From Synergistaceae bacterium (lineage in GTDB: Bacteria > Synergistota > Synergistia > Synergistales > Aminobacteriaceae), in NCBI GenBank assembly GCA_022837505.1, contig JALHFZ010000020.1:1-24554 (forward strand): a stretch of DNA of 24,554 nt, in the 5' to 3' direction. The translations under genes were made by a program, and so were the position numbers. The notes below the pieces were generated by a model. The model was given only the letters and a program-made list of their open reading frames with translations. It made no database searches and was not told the DNA's origin. Shown in pieces: positions 7,913 through 14,619 of this stretch. Within the stretch, counting starts at the first letter, position 1, and the number at the start of each line of letters is the position of its first letter.

Positions 7913-9240
7913 CGGTTTTCCCCTCCCGATTTCTTCATCAACAGTGCGATATAAAAGCCGTCAACCCAGGGAAGCCCCGGCAGAATATAGGTTCCCCAGG
8001 GTTTTCCCCTGCGGAATAATCTTCCCTCAAAGGGAAAGGACAGCTCCATGCAGTTCTTTTCCGAGGAAATAGCCCCGGCCACCACATTCTCATTTTCATT
8101 TTTCATGAGGCTACATGTAGAGTAGACCACAACTCCTCCCGGCGCAATAAGGGAAAGAGCTCTTTTTAAAAGTTTTTCCTGAAGAAGGGCAAAAGCATCG
8201 AGTTTTTCCGGTGTCAGCCTCCATTTTCCCTCGGGGTGGCGGCTCCACGTGCCGCTCCCGGAACAGGGGGCGTCAAGGGAGATCATCCCGGGAGGGGCTT
8301 TCGGCTCGAGCTCCAGGGCGTCTCCCTGGCGGAGGGTGATATTCTCTCCGAGCTTGAGCCGCTTCAGCTCCCTTCCTGCAGCATCAATTCTTCCCCGGGA
8401 AAGCTCCATGCACTCCAGGGGAACGCCGGGAAAGAGGGAGGCGGGGTGCCCGGTTTTTACCCCCCTTCCGCTGCACATCTCGAGGATGGGCCCTCCCCGG
8501 TATACCTTTTTCATGACTTCGCCCACAAGCATTGAGGATTCCGACTGGGGCGTGGCGAGCCCCTCCTCGTACCCCGGAAAATCCCTCGGGTAGATGGTTG
8601 TTCCGAGCCTCAGGGAGGAGGAGAGGAAGGGAGACTGCCAGCACCGTATTCCCTTCCGGCCGGCCCTCTCGATCAGGTCCTCCCCCCCGGCGCCGGCAGA
8701 AAGCCGGAAGGAGGCATAGGGCCTCACACGGGCCATCTTCAGAAGGGATTTTGCCTCATCCCCCCAGGTATTTCTCCAGGAAGAGGCCACCCAGCCGGGG
8801 AGGCCGGCAACCAGAGCCTGTTCCTTCTGCCCTCCGGACCGTTCGATCTTCCTCAGTTCCTCCGCCCCGTCGGAGGCTATCCTCCGGAGGACCGCATTGA
8901 CTACCCTGGCCCCCTTCTCCTCCCCCTTCTTTTTCAGCACCTGAACGAGGCCGTTCACGAGCACCCTGGGAGCAAAGGTTCTCAGCTCCAGGATCCCCGC
9001 CGTGCCGATGCACAGGGCATCCCCCGTCAGCTGGGAGACGGAGGAAGGGGAGGCGGAGAGGAACCTGCCGTATATCTCTTTCCAGAGGTATTGCCTCCGA
9101 AGGGTGAGATAGACAAGGGAGGATGCGAGGGTGAGATCCCCCGGCGTGAGGAGGGGGGCAACCCTCCGGATGGATTCCGAGGCGAACTGCCCCTGCCGGA
9201 CGTCGTTCCAGACGACCAGGGAGGCTTCGATCCCCCTCAT
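7909..9240 (-). CDS. rsmB: 16S rRNA (cytosine-967-C5)-methyltransferase
   Basis: RsmB (Fmu/Sun) uses SAM to methylate C967 of 16S rRNA. The 443-residue protein has an N-terminal NusB-like RNA-binding domain (about 1-130). A Rossmann methyltransferase domain contains LEMCSGRGVKT (SAM loop) and both m5C-MTase cysteines: the DAPCSGSG motif and the catalytic YSTCS motif, followed by NENVV. The start is ATG in a TGATG overlap with the upstream gene; the 3' end overlaps the PASTA gene. The size and two-domain order match RsmB rather than the shorter RsmF or YebU types. Confidence 0.94.
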   Translation of the reverse strand: MRGIEASLVVWNDVRQGQFASESIRRVAPLLTPGDLTLASSLVYLTLRRQYLWKEIYGRFLSASPSSVSQLTGDALCIGTAGILELRTFAPRVLVNGLVQVLKKKGEEKGARVVNAVLRRIASDGAEELRKIERSGGQKEQALVAGLPGWVASSWRNTWGDEAKSLLKMARVRPYASFRLSAGAGGEDLIERAGRKGIRCWQSPFLSSSLRLGTTIYPRDFPGYEEGLATPQSESSMLVGEVMKKVYRGGPILEMCSGRGVKTGHPASLFPGVPLECMELSRGRIDAAGRELKRLKLGENITLRQGDALELEPKAPPGMISLDAPCSGSGTWSRHPEGKWRLTPEKLDAFALLQEKLLKRALSLIAPGGVVVYSTCSLMKNENENVVAGAISSEKNCMELSFPFEGRLFRRGKPWGTYILPGLPWVDGFYIALLMKKSGGENR

Positions 9241-9920
9241 CAGGAGACCACTTCGGCTTCAAGGGGTTCTCCGGCCATCCGTGTCCGAACAAAGAGGGCG
9301 GACGGGACAACGAAGGTGAGGGGGCCGAATCCCCTTGACTCTCTCTTGACATCTACCCCGGTGATTTCCAGTCCGTCGAGACGGGTATCGGTGGTGATGT
9401 ACCGCTGAACGGCAGGGCTTATCCTCGTGCCGAGGAAATGGGCCACGAGGAGGGCCACCAGAACCGCCAGAAGGCTGAGATTATCCGTGAGCCAGAGGAG
9501 AAGAAGAAAAACCAGGGCGGAAAGGGTGTTTACCACGACTATGGTGGTGCCGCATTTCCGATGGATCGCCAGGGACGTCTCTCCCTTCCGGAGACGGATA
9601 AGGGCCTGTTCCGCCGCCCCGAGAACTTCGTCCGGGTCGAGGCCGCCGCTCAGGGAGAAGCCGTTCTCCTCGGACGCGCCCTCGATGGAGAGCGGGCCGT
9701 ACCGCTCCTCGAGAACTGCGATAGTCCCGTGCTCAAGGGCATGGTTCCTCCGAATTTTCTTATTGGAGAGTATCCGGAAGAGCTGTGTCGGTCCCATAAA
9801 GACCCAGAAAAAGGAGCGAAGGGTGAACCCCAGGGGTATGAGGAGGAGAAAGAAGAGGAGCAGCAGAATAGCCAGCCAGGGAAAGATAAAAAGGAAGAGC
9901 AGGATCACCAGAAGGGGCAT
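9240..9920 (-). CDS. DUF6391-like membrane protein
   Basis: The 226-residue protein has no assigned function. A long hydrophobic N-terminus (residues 2-32) is followed by a conserved-looking cytosolic block with RRNHALEHGTIAVLEE, an ENGFSLSGGLD segment, and HRKCGTT. Two further hydrophobic segments then form a hairpin. This HALEH plus CGT pattern is what I recall for DUF6391 proteins of cyanobacteria and Firmicutes; the name is from memory. The chosen ATG has AAAGGAG 7 nt upstream. A 22-codon upstream extension exists but would run through the terminator hairpin at 9955-9984, so I reject it. It is the first gene of the long operon, and its stop overlaps the rsmB start. Confidence 0.75.
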   Translation of the reverse strand: MPLLVILLFLFIFPWLAILLLLFFLLLIPLGFTLRSFFWVFMGPTQLFRILSNKKIRRNHALEHGTIAVLEERYGPLSIEGASEENGFSLSGGLDPDEVLGAAEQALIRLRKGETSLAIHRKCGTTIVVVNTLSALVFLLLLWLTDNLSLLAVLVALLVAHFLGTRISPAVQRYITTDTRLDGLEITGVDVKRESRGFGPLTFVVPSALFVRTRMAGEPLEAEVVS

Positions 9921-9931
9921 GGTTATTCTCC

Positions 9932-9943
9932 TTTCATAGAAAA
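9932..9943 (-). repeat. Leader motif TTTTCTATGAAA, copy 1
   Basis: The 12-mer TTTTCTATGAAA lies 12 nt upstream of the start codon of the DUF6391-like gene and is repeated exactly at 10751-10762 upstream of the zinc peptidase. Here it is part of a small inverted repeat, TTCAT-6-ATGAA (9933-9948). Its function is unknown. Both copies sit between promoter or terminator and Shine-Dalgarno, so an operator or an mRNA element is possible. Confidence 0.45.
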
Positions 9944-9954
9944 ATGAATCGGAA

Positions 9955-9984
9955 ACAAAAAGGAGCGACCGGAAAAGCCGCTCC
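9955..9984 (-). terminator. Rho-independent terminator after the zinc peptidase gene
   Basis: On the minus strand GGAGCGGC (9977-9984) pairs with GTCGCTCC (9962-9969, one G-T pair) around a short loop, followed by TTTTTG. It lies about 50 nt after the zinc peptidase stop and only 35 nt before the DUF6391 start. It therefore separates the zinc peptidase transcript from the ten-gene operon. Confidence 0.85.
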
Positions 9985-10030
9985 ATTCTTCCTTCACGGT
10001 CCCGCCGGAAACAAAAAGAATGGGAGAGAC

Positions 10031-10726
10031 CTAATCCCTGCTGCCGAACATGCCCCGGAGAAAGAGAAGGCGGATAAGCTGCGCGAAGGCCATCACAGTG
10101 GCGGCCACATATGTCCAGGCGGCGGCCTTGAGTACGGACCGGGCTCCTCCTATCTCCTCGGTGCTTAAAATCCCCGTGTCGGCGAGGACGCGGAGAGCCC
10201 TCGAGCTTGCATCGAACTCCACCGGCAGGGTCACCAGGTGGAAGGCGATGACCCCGAGAAAGAGGACGATACCTAGGTTCATGAGAAGCTCCCCCCTCAT
10301 GAGAATGCCTATGAAAAACAGGGGAAAGGCGAGGGAGGAACCGATTCCCACCACAGGGACGATGGCGTTGCGGATTTTCAGGGGGGAATAGTTCAGGCTG
10401 TCCTGGATGGCGTGTCCCACTTCATGGGCAGCGACGCCGATGGCGGCAATGCTCGTGCTGCCGTAGACCGATTCGGACAGGCTGAGGCTCTTGTCCCGGG
10501 GGTCATAATGGTCGGTCAGATTGCCCGCGACCCGTTCAACGGGAACCTGGGTCAGACCGAACCGGTCGAGAAGCGCCCGGGCGGCGGAGGCAGCCGTCGT
10601 CCCCCGCCGGGATCCCACCTGGCTGTACCGCGCAAAGACGGATTTTACCCGGAACTGCGCCCACATGGCCAGAATCAGGGCCGGTATGAGAAGCATCATT
10701 GTAGGATCGAAGAAAAAGGGAAACAT
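10031..10726 (-). CDS. Membrane zinc metallopeptidase (YugP/Zn_peptidase_2 family)
   Basis: The 231-residue protein matches the widespread neutral zinc metallopeptidase family PF04298 (B. subtilis YugP), whose substrates are poorly known. The zinc site HEVGH is at residues 101-105, and VEFDAS near residue 170 supplies the likely third ligand Glu. Hydrophobic segments lie at the N-terminus (about 8-24), after the active site, and at the C-terminus, giving a membrane protein of the expected size. The start is ATG at 10726, preceded by CAGGAGGTG; an in-frame GTG at 10735 lies inside that Shine-Dalgarno and is rejected. The gene has its own promoter and terminator, with a perfect palindrome in the leader. 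Confidence 0.9.
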   Translation of the reverse strand: MFPFFFDPTMMLLIPALILAMWAQFRVKSVFARYSQVGSRRGTTAASAARALLDRFGLTQVPVERVAGNLTDHYDPRDKSLSLSESVYGSTSIAAIGVAAHEVGHAIQDSLNYSPLKIRNAIVPVVGIGSSLAFPLFFIGILMRGELLMNLGIVLFLGVIAFHLVTLPVEFDASSRALRVLADTGILSTEEIGGARSVLKAAAWTYVAATVMAFAQLIRLLFLRGMFGSRD

Positions 10727-10750
10727 GGCGTTCACCTCCTGAACTTTTTA

Positions 10751-10762
10751 TTTCATAGAAAA
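10751..10762 (-). repeat. Leader motif TTTTCTATGAAA, copy 2
   Basis: This is the second exact copy of the 12-mer also found at 9932-9943. It overlaps the downstream edge of the 20-bp palindrome and lies 24 nt before the zinc peptidase ATG. Confidence 0.45.
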
Positions 10763-10776
10763 GAGTACTCTTTTCT
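10757..10776. promoter_or_regulatory. Perfect 20-bp palindrome, candidate operator
   Basis: Half-site AGAAAAGAGT is followed directly by its exact reverse complement ACTCTTTTCT, with no spacer. It lies about 13 nt downstream of the predicted transcription start of the zinc peptidase gene and 14 nt before its Shine-Dalgarno. A continuous palindrome with no loop fits a dimeric repressor site better than an RNA hairpin. The regulator is unknown. Confidence 0.55.
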
Positions 10777-10795
10777 CTTCTCTTTCACCATCCGT

Positions 10796-10824
10796 ATTTT
10801 ACACGGTTCCCGAATAAAGAGCAA
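10796..10824 (-). promoter_or_regulatory. Promoter of the zinc peptidase gene
   Basis: On the minus strand -35 TTGCTC (10819-10824), a 17-nt spacer and -10 TAAAAT (10796-10801) give a predicted start near 10789. It begins within 7 nt of the upstream aminotransferase stop codon. A small stem CCGT/ACGG overlaps the -10 region. Confidence 0.65.
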
Positions 10825-10830
10825 TATTGG

Positions 10831-11973
10831 TCAGACATTTTTGCCGTAGAATTCAGCCGCTGCCGAGACGATCCGCCGCTGCTCTTCCATGGTGAGCTCC
10901 GGAAAGACGGGGAGCGCGAGGGTTTCCCTGCTGAGCTGCTCCGAGACGGGGAAGTCCCCCTCTTTGTGTCCGAGGAAGGAAAAACACCTCTGAAGATGGA
11001 GGCTCACCGGGTAATAAATTCTGCTGACGATCCCCTCTTCGTCGAGGAAGTGTTGGAGTTCGTCCCGCCTCCGGGCTTTGACGACGTACTGATGATAAAT
11101 ATGATAATTTCCCTGGAGCTCCGCAGGAGGGGTTATTGCATCGAGAAGGCCGTACTCTGCGAAAAGGGCGGAATACCTGCCGCTGACCCGGCGCCGTTCC
11201 TCGTTCCATTCTTCAAGATGTCTGAGCTTCACCCGGAGAATCGCGGCCTGGAGGGTATCGAGGCGGCTGTTGAGCCCGACTTCATCATGGTAATAGGTTT
11301 TCCCTGCTCCGTGAACTCTCAGTTTTTTCAGACGGTCCGCCAGCTTCCTGTCGGTGGTGGTTATAAGTCCGCCGTCGCCGTAACCGCCGAGGTTTTTCGT
11401 GGGAAAGAAGGAAAAACACCCGAGAGTCCCCACTGCCCCCGCCCGCATGGGTTTCCCATCTATGGAGCGCCAGGAACCGAAGGCCTGGGCGGCGTCCTCG
11501 ACTATGGGGATCCCCCGGGAGGCAAGCTGGTCCGCCACCTCTTCAAGGGGGGCCATCTGCCCGAAGATATGGACGGGAAGAAAGGCCTTCGTCCTGGGAG
11601 TAACGGCATTCAGAACCCTTTCGCAGTCCACATTGTACGTCCGGGGGTCCACGTCCACAAAGACCGGCGTTGCTCCCAGGCGGGTGATGCAGCTGGCCGT
11701 GGCGAAAAAGCTGTAGGGAGTGGTGATGACCTCGTCCCCTTCGCCTATATCGAGGGCCATGAGGGCCAGGAAGAGGGCGTCGGTGCCCGAGGCGCAGGAG
11801 ACCGCCGAGACACCGCCGCCGAGATACCGGGCGCATTCCTCTTCAAATTTTCCGACTTCAGGGCCGAGGATAAAGTGCTGGCCTTCAAGGACTTCTTCAA
11901 GGGCCTCCTTGATTTCACCCTTTATGCGGGCATAGTTGCGGGTAAGATCGAGGGTGGGAATTGTCGTTTTCAT
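10831..11973 (-). CDS. DegT/DnrJ/EryC1/StrS-family PLP-dependent sugar aminotransferase
   Basis: The 380-residue enzyme belongs to the fold-type I family that transaminates keto-sugar nucleotides for surface polysaccharides, with Glu or Gln as usual donor. The PLP-binding Lys is K193 in FFPTKNLGGYGDGG. The partner Asp is D160 in VEDAAQAFG, and SGTDALFLAL (residues 62-71) binds the cofactor phosphate. The end LPVFPELT is also typical. The start is ATG with GGGAGG 12 nt upstream, a slightly long spacing. No other sugar-nucleotide gene is nearby, so the exact amino sugar cannot be told. It is transcribed separately from the regulator gene upstream, which ends in a terminator. Confidence 0.93.
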   Translation of the reverse strand: MKTTIPTLDLTRNYARIKGEIKEALEEVLEGQHFILGPEVGKFEEECARYLGGGVSAVSCASGTDALFLALMALDIGEGDEVITTPYSFFATASCITRLGATPVFVDVDPRTYNVDCERVLNAVTPRTKAFLPVHIFGQMAPLEEVADQLASRGIPIVEDAAQAFGSWRSIDGKPMRAGAVGTLGCFSFFPTKNLGGYGDGGLITTTDRKLADRLKKLRVHGAGKTYYHDEVGLNSRLDTLQAAILRVKLRHLEEWNEERRRVSGRYSALFAEYGLLDAITPPAELQGNYHIYHQYVVKARRRDELQHFLDEEGIVSRIYYPVSLHLQRCFSFLGHKEGDFPVSEQLSRETLALPVFPELTMEEQRRIVSAAAEFYGKNV

Positions 11974-11999
11974 AATAAAGGAGAACCTCCCGGGAAATT

Positions 12000-12019
12000 C
12001 GTCCGGAGATCGCCGGACG
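12000..12019. promoter_or_regulatory. Inverted repeat in the aminotransferase leader
   Basis: Arms CGTCCGG (12000-12006) and CCGGACG (12013-12019) flank a 6-nt centre, 27 nt upstream of the aminotransferase start codon. In RNA it would fold into a 7-bp hairpin just ahead of the Shine-Dalgarno; as DNA it could be an operator. No T-run follows, so it is not a terminator. Confidence 0.4.
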
Positions 12020-12069
12020 GGATTTGACGTTATTCTATAGTATTCTCACTGAAAGAAGCCCTTTTTGGC

Positions 12070-12104
12070 GAAAAAAAAGGGAGCATCCGAGATGTCGGGC
12101 TCCC
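12070..12104 (-). terminator. Rho-independent terminator after the GntR gene
   Basis: On the minus strand GGGAGC (12099-12104) pairs with GCTCCC (12079-12084), with an inner stem CCGA/TCGG and a four-base loop, followed by eight T. It lies about 30 nt after the GntR stop. Confidence 0.9.
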
Positions 12105-12133
12105 CGAATACCTTCCGCCCCGGAGAAAAAAGG

Positions 12134-12790
12134 CTATTCTTCCACGACCTCGCTGAGGCCGGAGAAAGCATCGCTCAGATGCCGGCGCATCAGATTCACG
12201 CATTTTTCAGCGTCCCGGGAGCGGAGGGCCACCAGGATCTCCCGGTGGGCATCCACCGTAGGGATGCTCTCCCTCTCGTAGAAGGGGTCGTAAAAGACGA
12301 TATAGGCGTTCGTCCGGGCGAGGATGTTCTCCACGTATTCTGCCAGGACCTTGTTTCCGCTTGCGTCAGCGAGGGTCTTGTGGAAGGACTCGTTCACCTC
12401 GAGATAGACCTCAAGATCCCGCTGATCTATTGCCCGGGCCTCCTCCACGATGGCCTCCTCCAGGCGGCGGAGATGACGTTCTCCCACCCGTTCCGCCGCA
12501 AGGCGGATGGCGAGGCATTCAAGCTGCTCCCTCACGAGAAAGGTGTCCTCTATCTCCTTGGCTGTGGGAGCGGCGAGACGGGCCCCGCTGTTGGGAATGA
12601 TAATCACAAGCCCTTCGCTTGCGAGGCGCCTCAGAGCCTCCCGGACGGGAGTCCGGCTGACTCCCATCTGAACTGCGATCGTCACCTCCGGCAGCCGCTG
12701 CCCCGGCTTGAGCTGCTTTGTGATGATGCGGTGGCGGAGCTCCTGATAGGCGTAGTCCGCCGAGGTGGTATAGAGCCTGGGTTCCCTCAT
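12134..12790 (-). CDS. GntR-family transcriptional regulator, FCD (FadR/VanR) subfamily
   Basis: The 218-residue regulator has an N-terminal winged helix-turn-helix (about 8-75), with the family signature GVSRTPVREALRRLASEGL. An all-helical FCD ligand domain follows (about 82-210). FCD metal ligands are partly visible: His in ESFHKTL, His in DAHREI and His in RRHL. Such regulators usually sense small carboxylates or sugar acids and repress neighbouring catabolic genes. No obvious target operon adjoins it. The start is ATG with AGGAGG 8 nt upstream. A likely promoter on the minus strand is TTGTTT-17-TAAAGT within about 12860-12900. The AT-rich sequence between it and the start may hold its own operator. 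Confidence 0.92.
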   Translation of the reverse strand: MREPRLYTTSADYAYQELRHRIITKQLKPGQRLPEVTIAVQMGVSRTPVREALRRLASEGLVIIIPNSGARLAAPTAKEIEDTFLVREQLECLAIRLAAERVGERHLRRLEEAIVEEARAIDQRDLEVYLEVNESFHKTLADASGNKVLAEYVENILARTNAYIVFYDPFYERESIPTVDAHREILVALRSRDAEKCVNLMRRHLSDAFSGLSEVVEE

Positions 12791-12901
12791 GAATTATTCC
12801 TCCTGTTTTCTTCCTCACGGCGTTGTAGGCGTTTATTGTATAACAGTCAGTATTATATATTTTGGCATACTTTAACATGTCCATAAAAAAGAAACAAGAC
12901 A

Positions 12902-12917
12902 GGGAAAAAATTTTCCC
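12902..12917. promoter_or_regulatory. Inverted repeat upstream of the small membrane protein promoter
   Basis: GGGAAAA and TTTTCCC flank two A residues, directly upstream of the extended -10 at 12926-12931. It could be an operator for either divergent gene. It lies in the 164-nt region between the GntR gene and the small membrane protein. Confidence 0.3.
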
Positions 12918-12922
12918 CCCCG

Positions 12923-12931
12923 TGCTACAAT
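12923..12931 (+). promoter_or_regulatory. Extended -10 promoter of the small membrane protein gene
   Basis: TGC followed by TACAAT (12926-12931) forms an extended -10 element; no good -35 is present. Predicted start near 12938 would leave a very short leader before the Shine-Dalgarno. Confidence 0.45.
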
Positions 12932-12954
12932 CAGAAGAACAGGGAGCTGAGTAT

Positions 12955-13176
12955 ATGCGCCAGTTCGTTCTGCTGCTTTCCATGGGAACAATCGTCCTCT
13001 ACGGATATGCCCTCGCCGGAATGGGGGGGTATCTCCTCGGCCGGGGACGGATCGATTACATCCTCTTCGGCCTTTTAGGAGGATCCCTTTCTGCATGGGC
13101 GGCCCTTTTCCTCTGGAAAAAATATCTGGTAACCCTCAGAGACGACGGGGAGGAGCCCGACCGCTTCGACCGCTGA
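12955..13176 (+). CDS. Small two-helix membrane protein (AtpZ/AtpI-like?)
   Basis: The 73-residue protein has two hydrophobic segments (about residues 3-23 and 29-48) joined by GRGRID, and a charged C-terminal tail rich in Asp, Glu and Arg. The Gly-rich helices resemble the small AtpZ/AtpI proteins of F-type ATPase operons, but no ATPase gene is nearby and I cannot confirm the family. The start at 12955 is chosen for GGGAG 8 nt upstream; a longer frame from 12862 would run through the promoter and is rejected. It diverges from the GntR gene and ends 2 nt before the convergent MocR stop, so its transcript must run into antisense sequence. Confidence 0.6.
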   Translation: MRQFVLLLSMGTIVLYGYALAGMGGYLLGRGRIDYILFGLLGGSLSAWAALFLWKKYLVTLRDDGEEPDRFDR

Positions 13177-13178
13177 GG

Positions 13179-14537
13179 CTAGAGCAGGCCCCCCCAGGCC
13201 TTCTGCAGAAGCCTCACGCCCTCCTCAATCCGGGAGGCATCCACCGATGCGAGGGCGAACCGCACCCCCCTTACCGGACCCCCCCGGGGAGAAAAAATCC
13301 CGCCGGGAGTCACCAGCACTCCCCTCTCCGCTGCCCTTTCCGCCGCCTCCTCTCCCCTCAGCCTTCCCGTGGAAAACCACAGGTACAGCCCTCCGTCGGG
13401 CTTTGAAATCTCCCTCTCCGGAAAAGCCCTCCGCAGGGAGGAGTACAGGGTCTCCATCCGCACGGAAAGAACTCCCCTGGCAGTTTCTATCGCCTCGGCG
13501 AGGGCCCCCTCCTGAATGAAACGGCACAGGACGATCTGCACCAGGGAGGAGACCTGCCCCTGGCGGAACCGGGCCGTCTCGAGGTAGCTGCCGGTGAGAA
13601 AGGGAGGAAGGAGGACATACCCCATGCGGATTCCAGGAAAGAGGAGCTGGGTGAAGGATCCGAGATAGACCACGCCGTCTCCGTCGTCCATCCCCTTGAG
13701 GGCGGAGATGCTCTTGTCGCAGTACCGGAGCTCTCCGTAGCTGTCATCCTCAAGGATGAGGAACCCCTTTTTCGCCCGGAGGGAGAGGATTTTCCGGCGG
13801 ATCTCGGGAGAGAGGGTGGTTCCCATGGGGTTTTGAAAGGTCGGTACAAGATAGAGGACATCTTTTTCGGACAAATTCTCAAGGGGGGACAAATCCCCCT
13901 TCCCCAGGAGGGGTACGGTGGAGAGGGGGATATCCTCGTTTCGGGCGATCCCCTGGATGTCGCTGTAGGAAAGCTCCTCCGTCACCACCCTCGCAAACCC
14001 CGCCTTGCGGCAGGTGCGAAGGAGGGTGGACAGTCCGTCCTTTCCTCCCGAAGTCACCACCACCTCCTCCGGCCTCGCGGGGATGCCCCGGAGCACCGCA
14101 TGGCGCAGGAGGGCCCGGCGGAGCTCGGGGGAGCCCTCCGGAGGGAGACCTGCGAGGGACTTCCCTCCGTCGTCCAGGAGGACAGACCGGCTGATCTTCG
14201 CCAGAATCTCCGTGGGGACGAGATCTTCCGTCGGCCGCTCGGAATCGAATCTCAGGAGCTCTGCCGGCTCTCCCGGAGGAAGATGCTCTTCAGGAGGACG
14301 GTTCTCCACGTAGGTTCCGCTGCGCCCCCTCATCCTGATCAGCCCCTTCTCAGCGAGAACTCCGTAGGCCTCGATCACCGTCGAGCGGCTCACCCCGAGC
14401 CTGGCGGCGAGCTCCCGCGTTCCGGGAAGCCTCGCTGAACCGGAGATGGTCCCTGCCCGGATCATCTTCTCGAGGTGAGAGGCAATCTGCCGGAAGAGCG
14501 GTCCGGCACCCGAACTCAGGGGGATCTCAAGGAGCAT
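13179..14537 (-). CDS. MocR-type GntR/aminotransferase-fold regulator lacking the PLP lysine
   Basis: The 452-residue protein has a GntR winged helix (about 8-75, with GVSRSTVIEAYGVL) joined to a fold-type I aminotransferase domain (about 105-452), the MocR/PdxR/GabR plan. In working members PLP is held by a Lys in a G-S/T-F-S-K motif. Here the motif is GSFTQLLFPG, with Gln at residue 297 (codon CAG, 13647-13649). Other cofactor contacts remain: FQNPMG near 234-239 and LEDDSYGELRY near 262-272. The protein therefore cannot form the usual Schiff base; it may bind PLP non-covalently, another ligand, or none. The start is ATG with GAGGAGG upstream. It diverges from the HAD phosphatase gene. Confidence 0.9.
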   Translation of the reverse strand: MLLEIPLSSGAGPLFRQIASHLEKMIRAGTISGSARLPGTRELAARLGVSRSTVIEAYGVLAEKGLIRMRGRSGTYVENRPPEEHLPPGEPAELLRFDSERPTEDLVPTEILAKISRSVLLDDGGKSLAGLPPEGSPELRRALLRHAVLRGIPARPEEVVVTSGGKDGLSTLLRTCRKAGFARVVTEELSYSDIQGIARNEDIPLSTVPLLGKGDLSPLENLSEKDVLYLVPTFQNPMGTTLSPEIRRKILSLRAKKGFLILEDDSYGELRYCDKSISALKGMDDGDGVVYLGSFTQLLFPGIRMGYVLLPPFLTGSYLETARFRQGQVSSLVQIVLCRFIQEGALAEAIETARGVLSVRMETLYSSLRRAFPEREISKPDGGLYLWFSTGRLRGEEAAERAAERGVLVTPGGIFSPRGGPVRGVRFALASVDASRIEEGVRLLQKAWGGLL

Positions 14538-14570
14538 CCTGTCTTCCTCCTCTTTCTTCTCCCTCTTTTC

Positions 14571-14579
14571 TGCTAAAAT
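14571..14579 (+). promoter_or_regulatory. Extended -10 promoter of the HAD phosphatase gene
   Basis: TGC followed by TAAAAT (14574-14579) forms an extended -10, with a pyrimidine-rich stretch where the -35 would be. Predicted start near 14586 gives a leader of about 35 nt. This rules out the in-frame ATG at 14578 as a likely start. Confidence 0.5.
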
Positions 14580-14619
14580 GGCCGGTATTCAAGCAGAAAG
14601 ATCAGGAGGGAACCTGCCA

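Noticed and set aside
12834..12856. Imperfect repeat around TTGTATAACA and TATTATATA as the GntR operator
   Set aside because: The arms match only at their outer five bases and the region is simply AT-rich; not enough to call a site.
14578..14619. Upstream ATG start for the HAD hydrolase
   Set aside because: It overlaps the extended -10 element and has no Shine-Dalgarno, whereas the ATG at 14620 has AGGAGGG at 9 nt.
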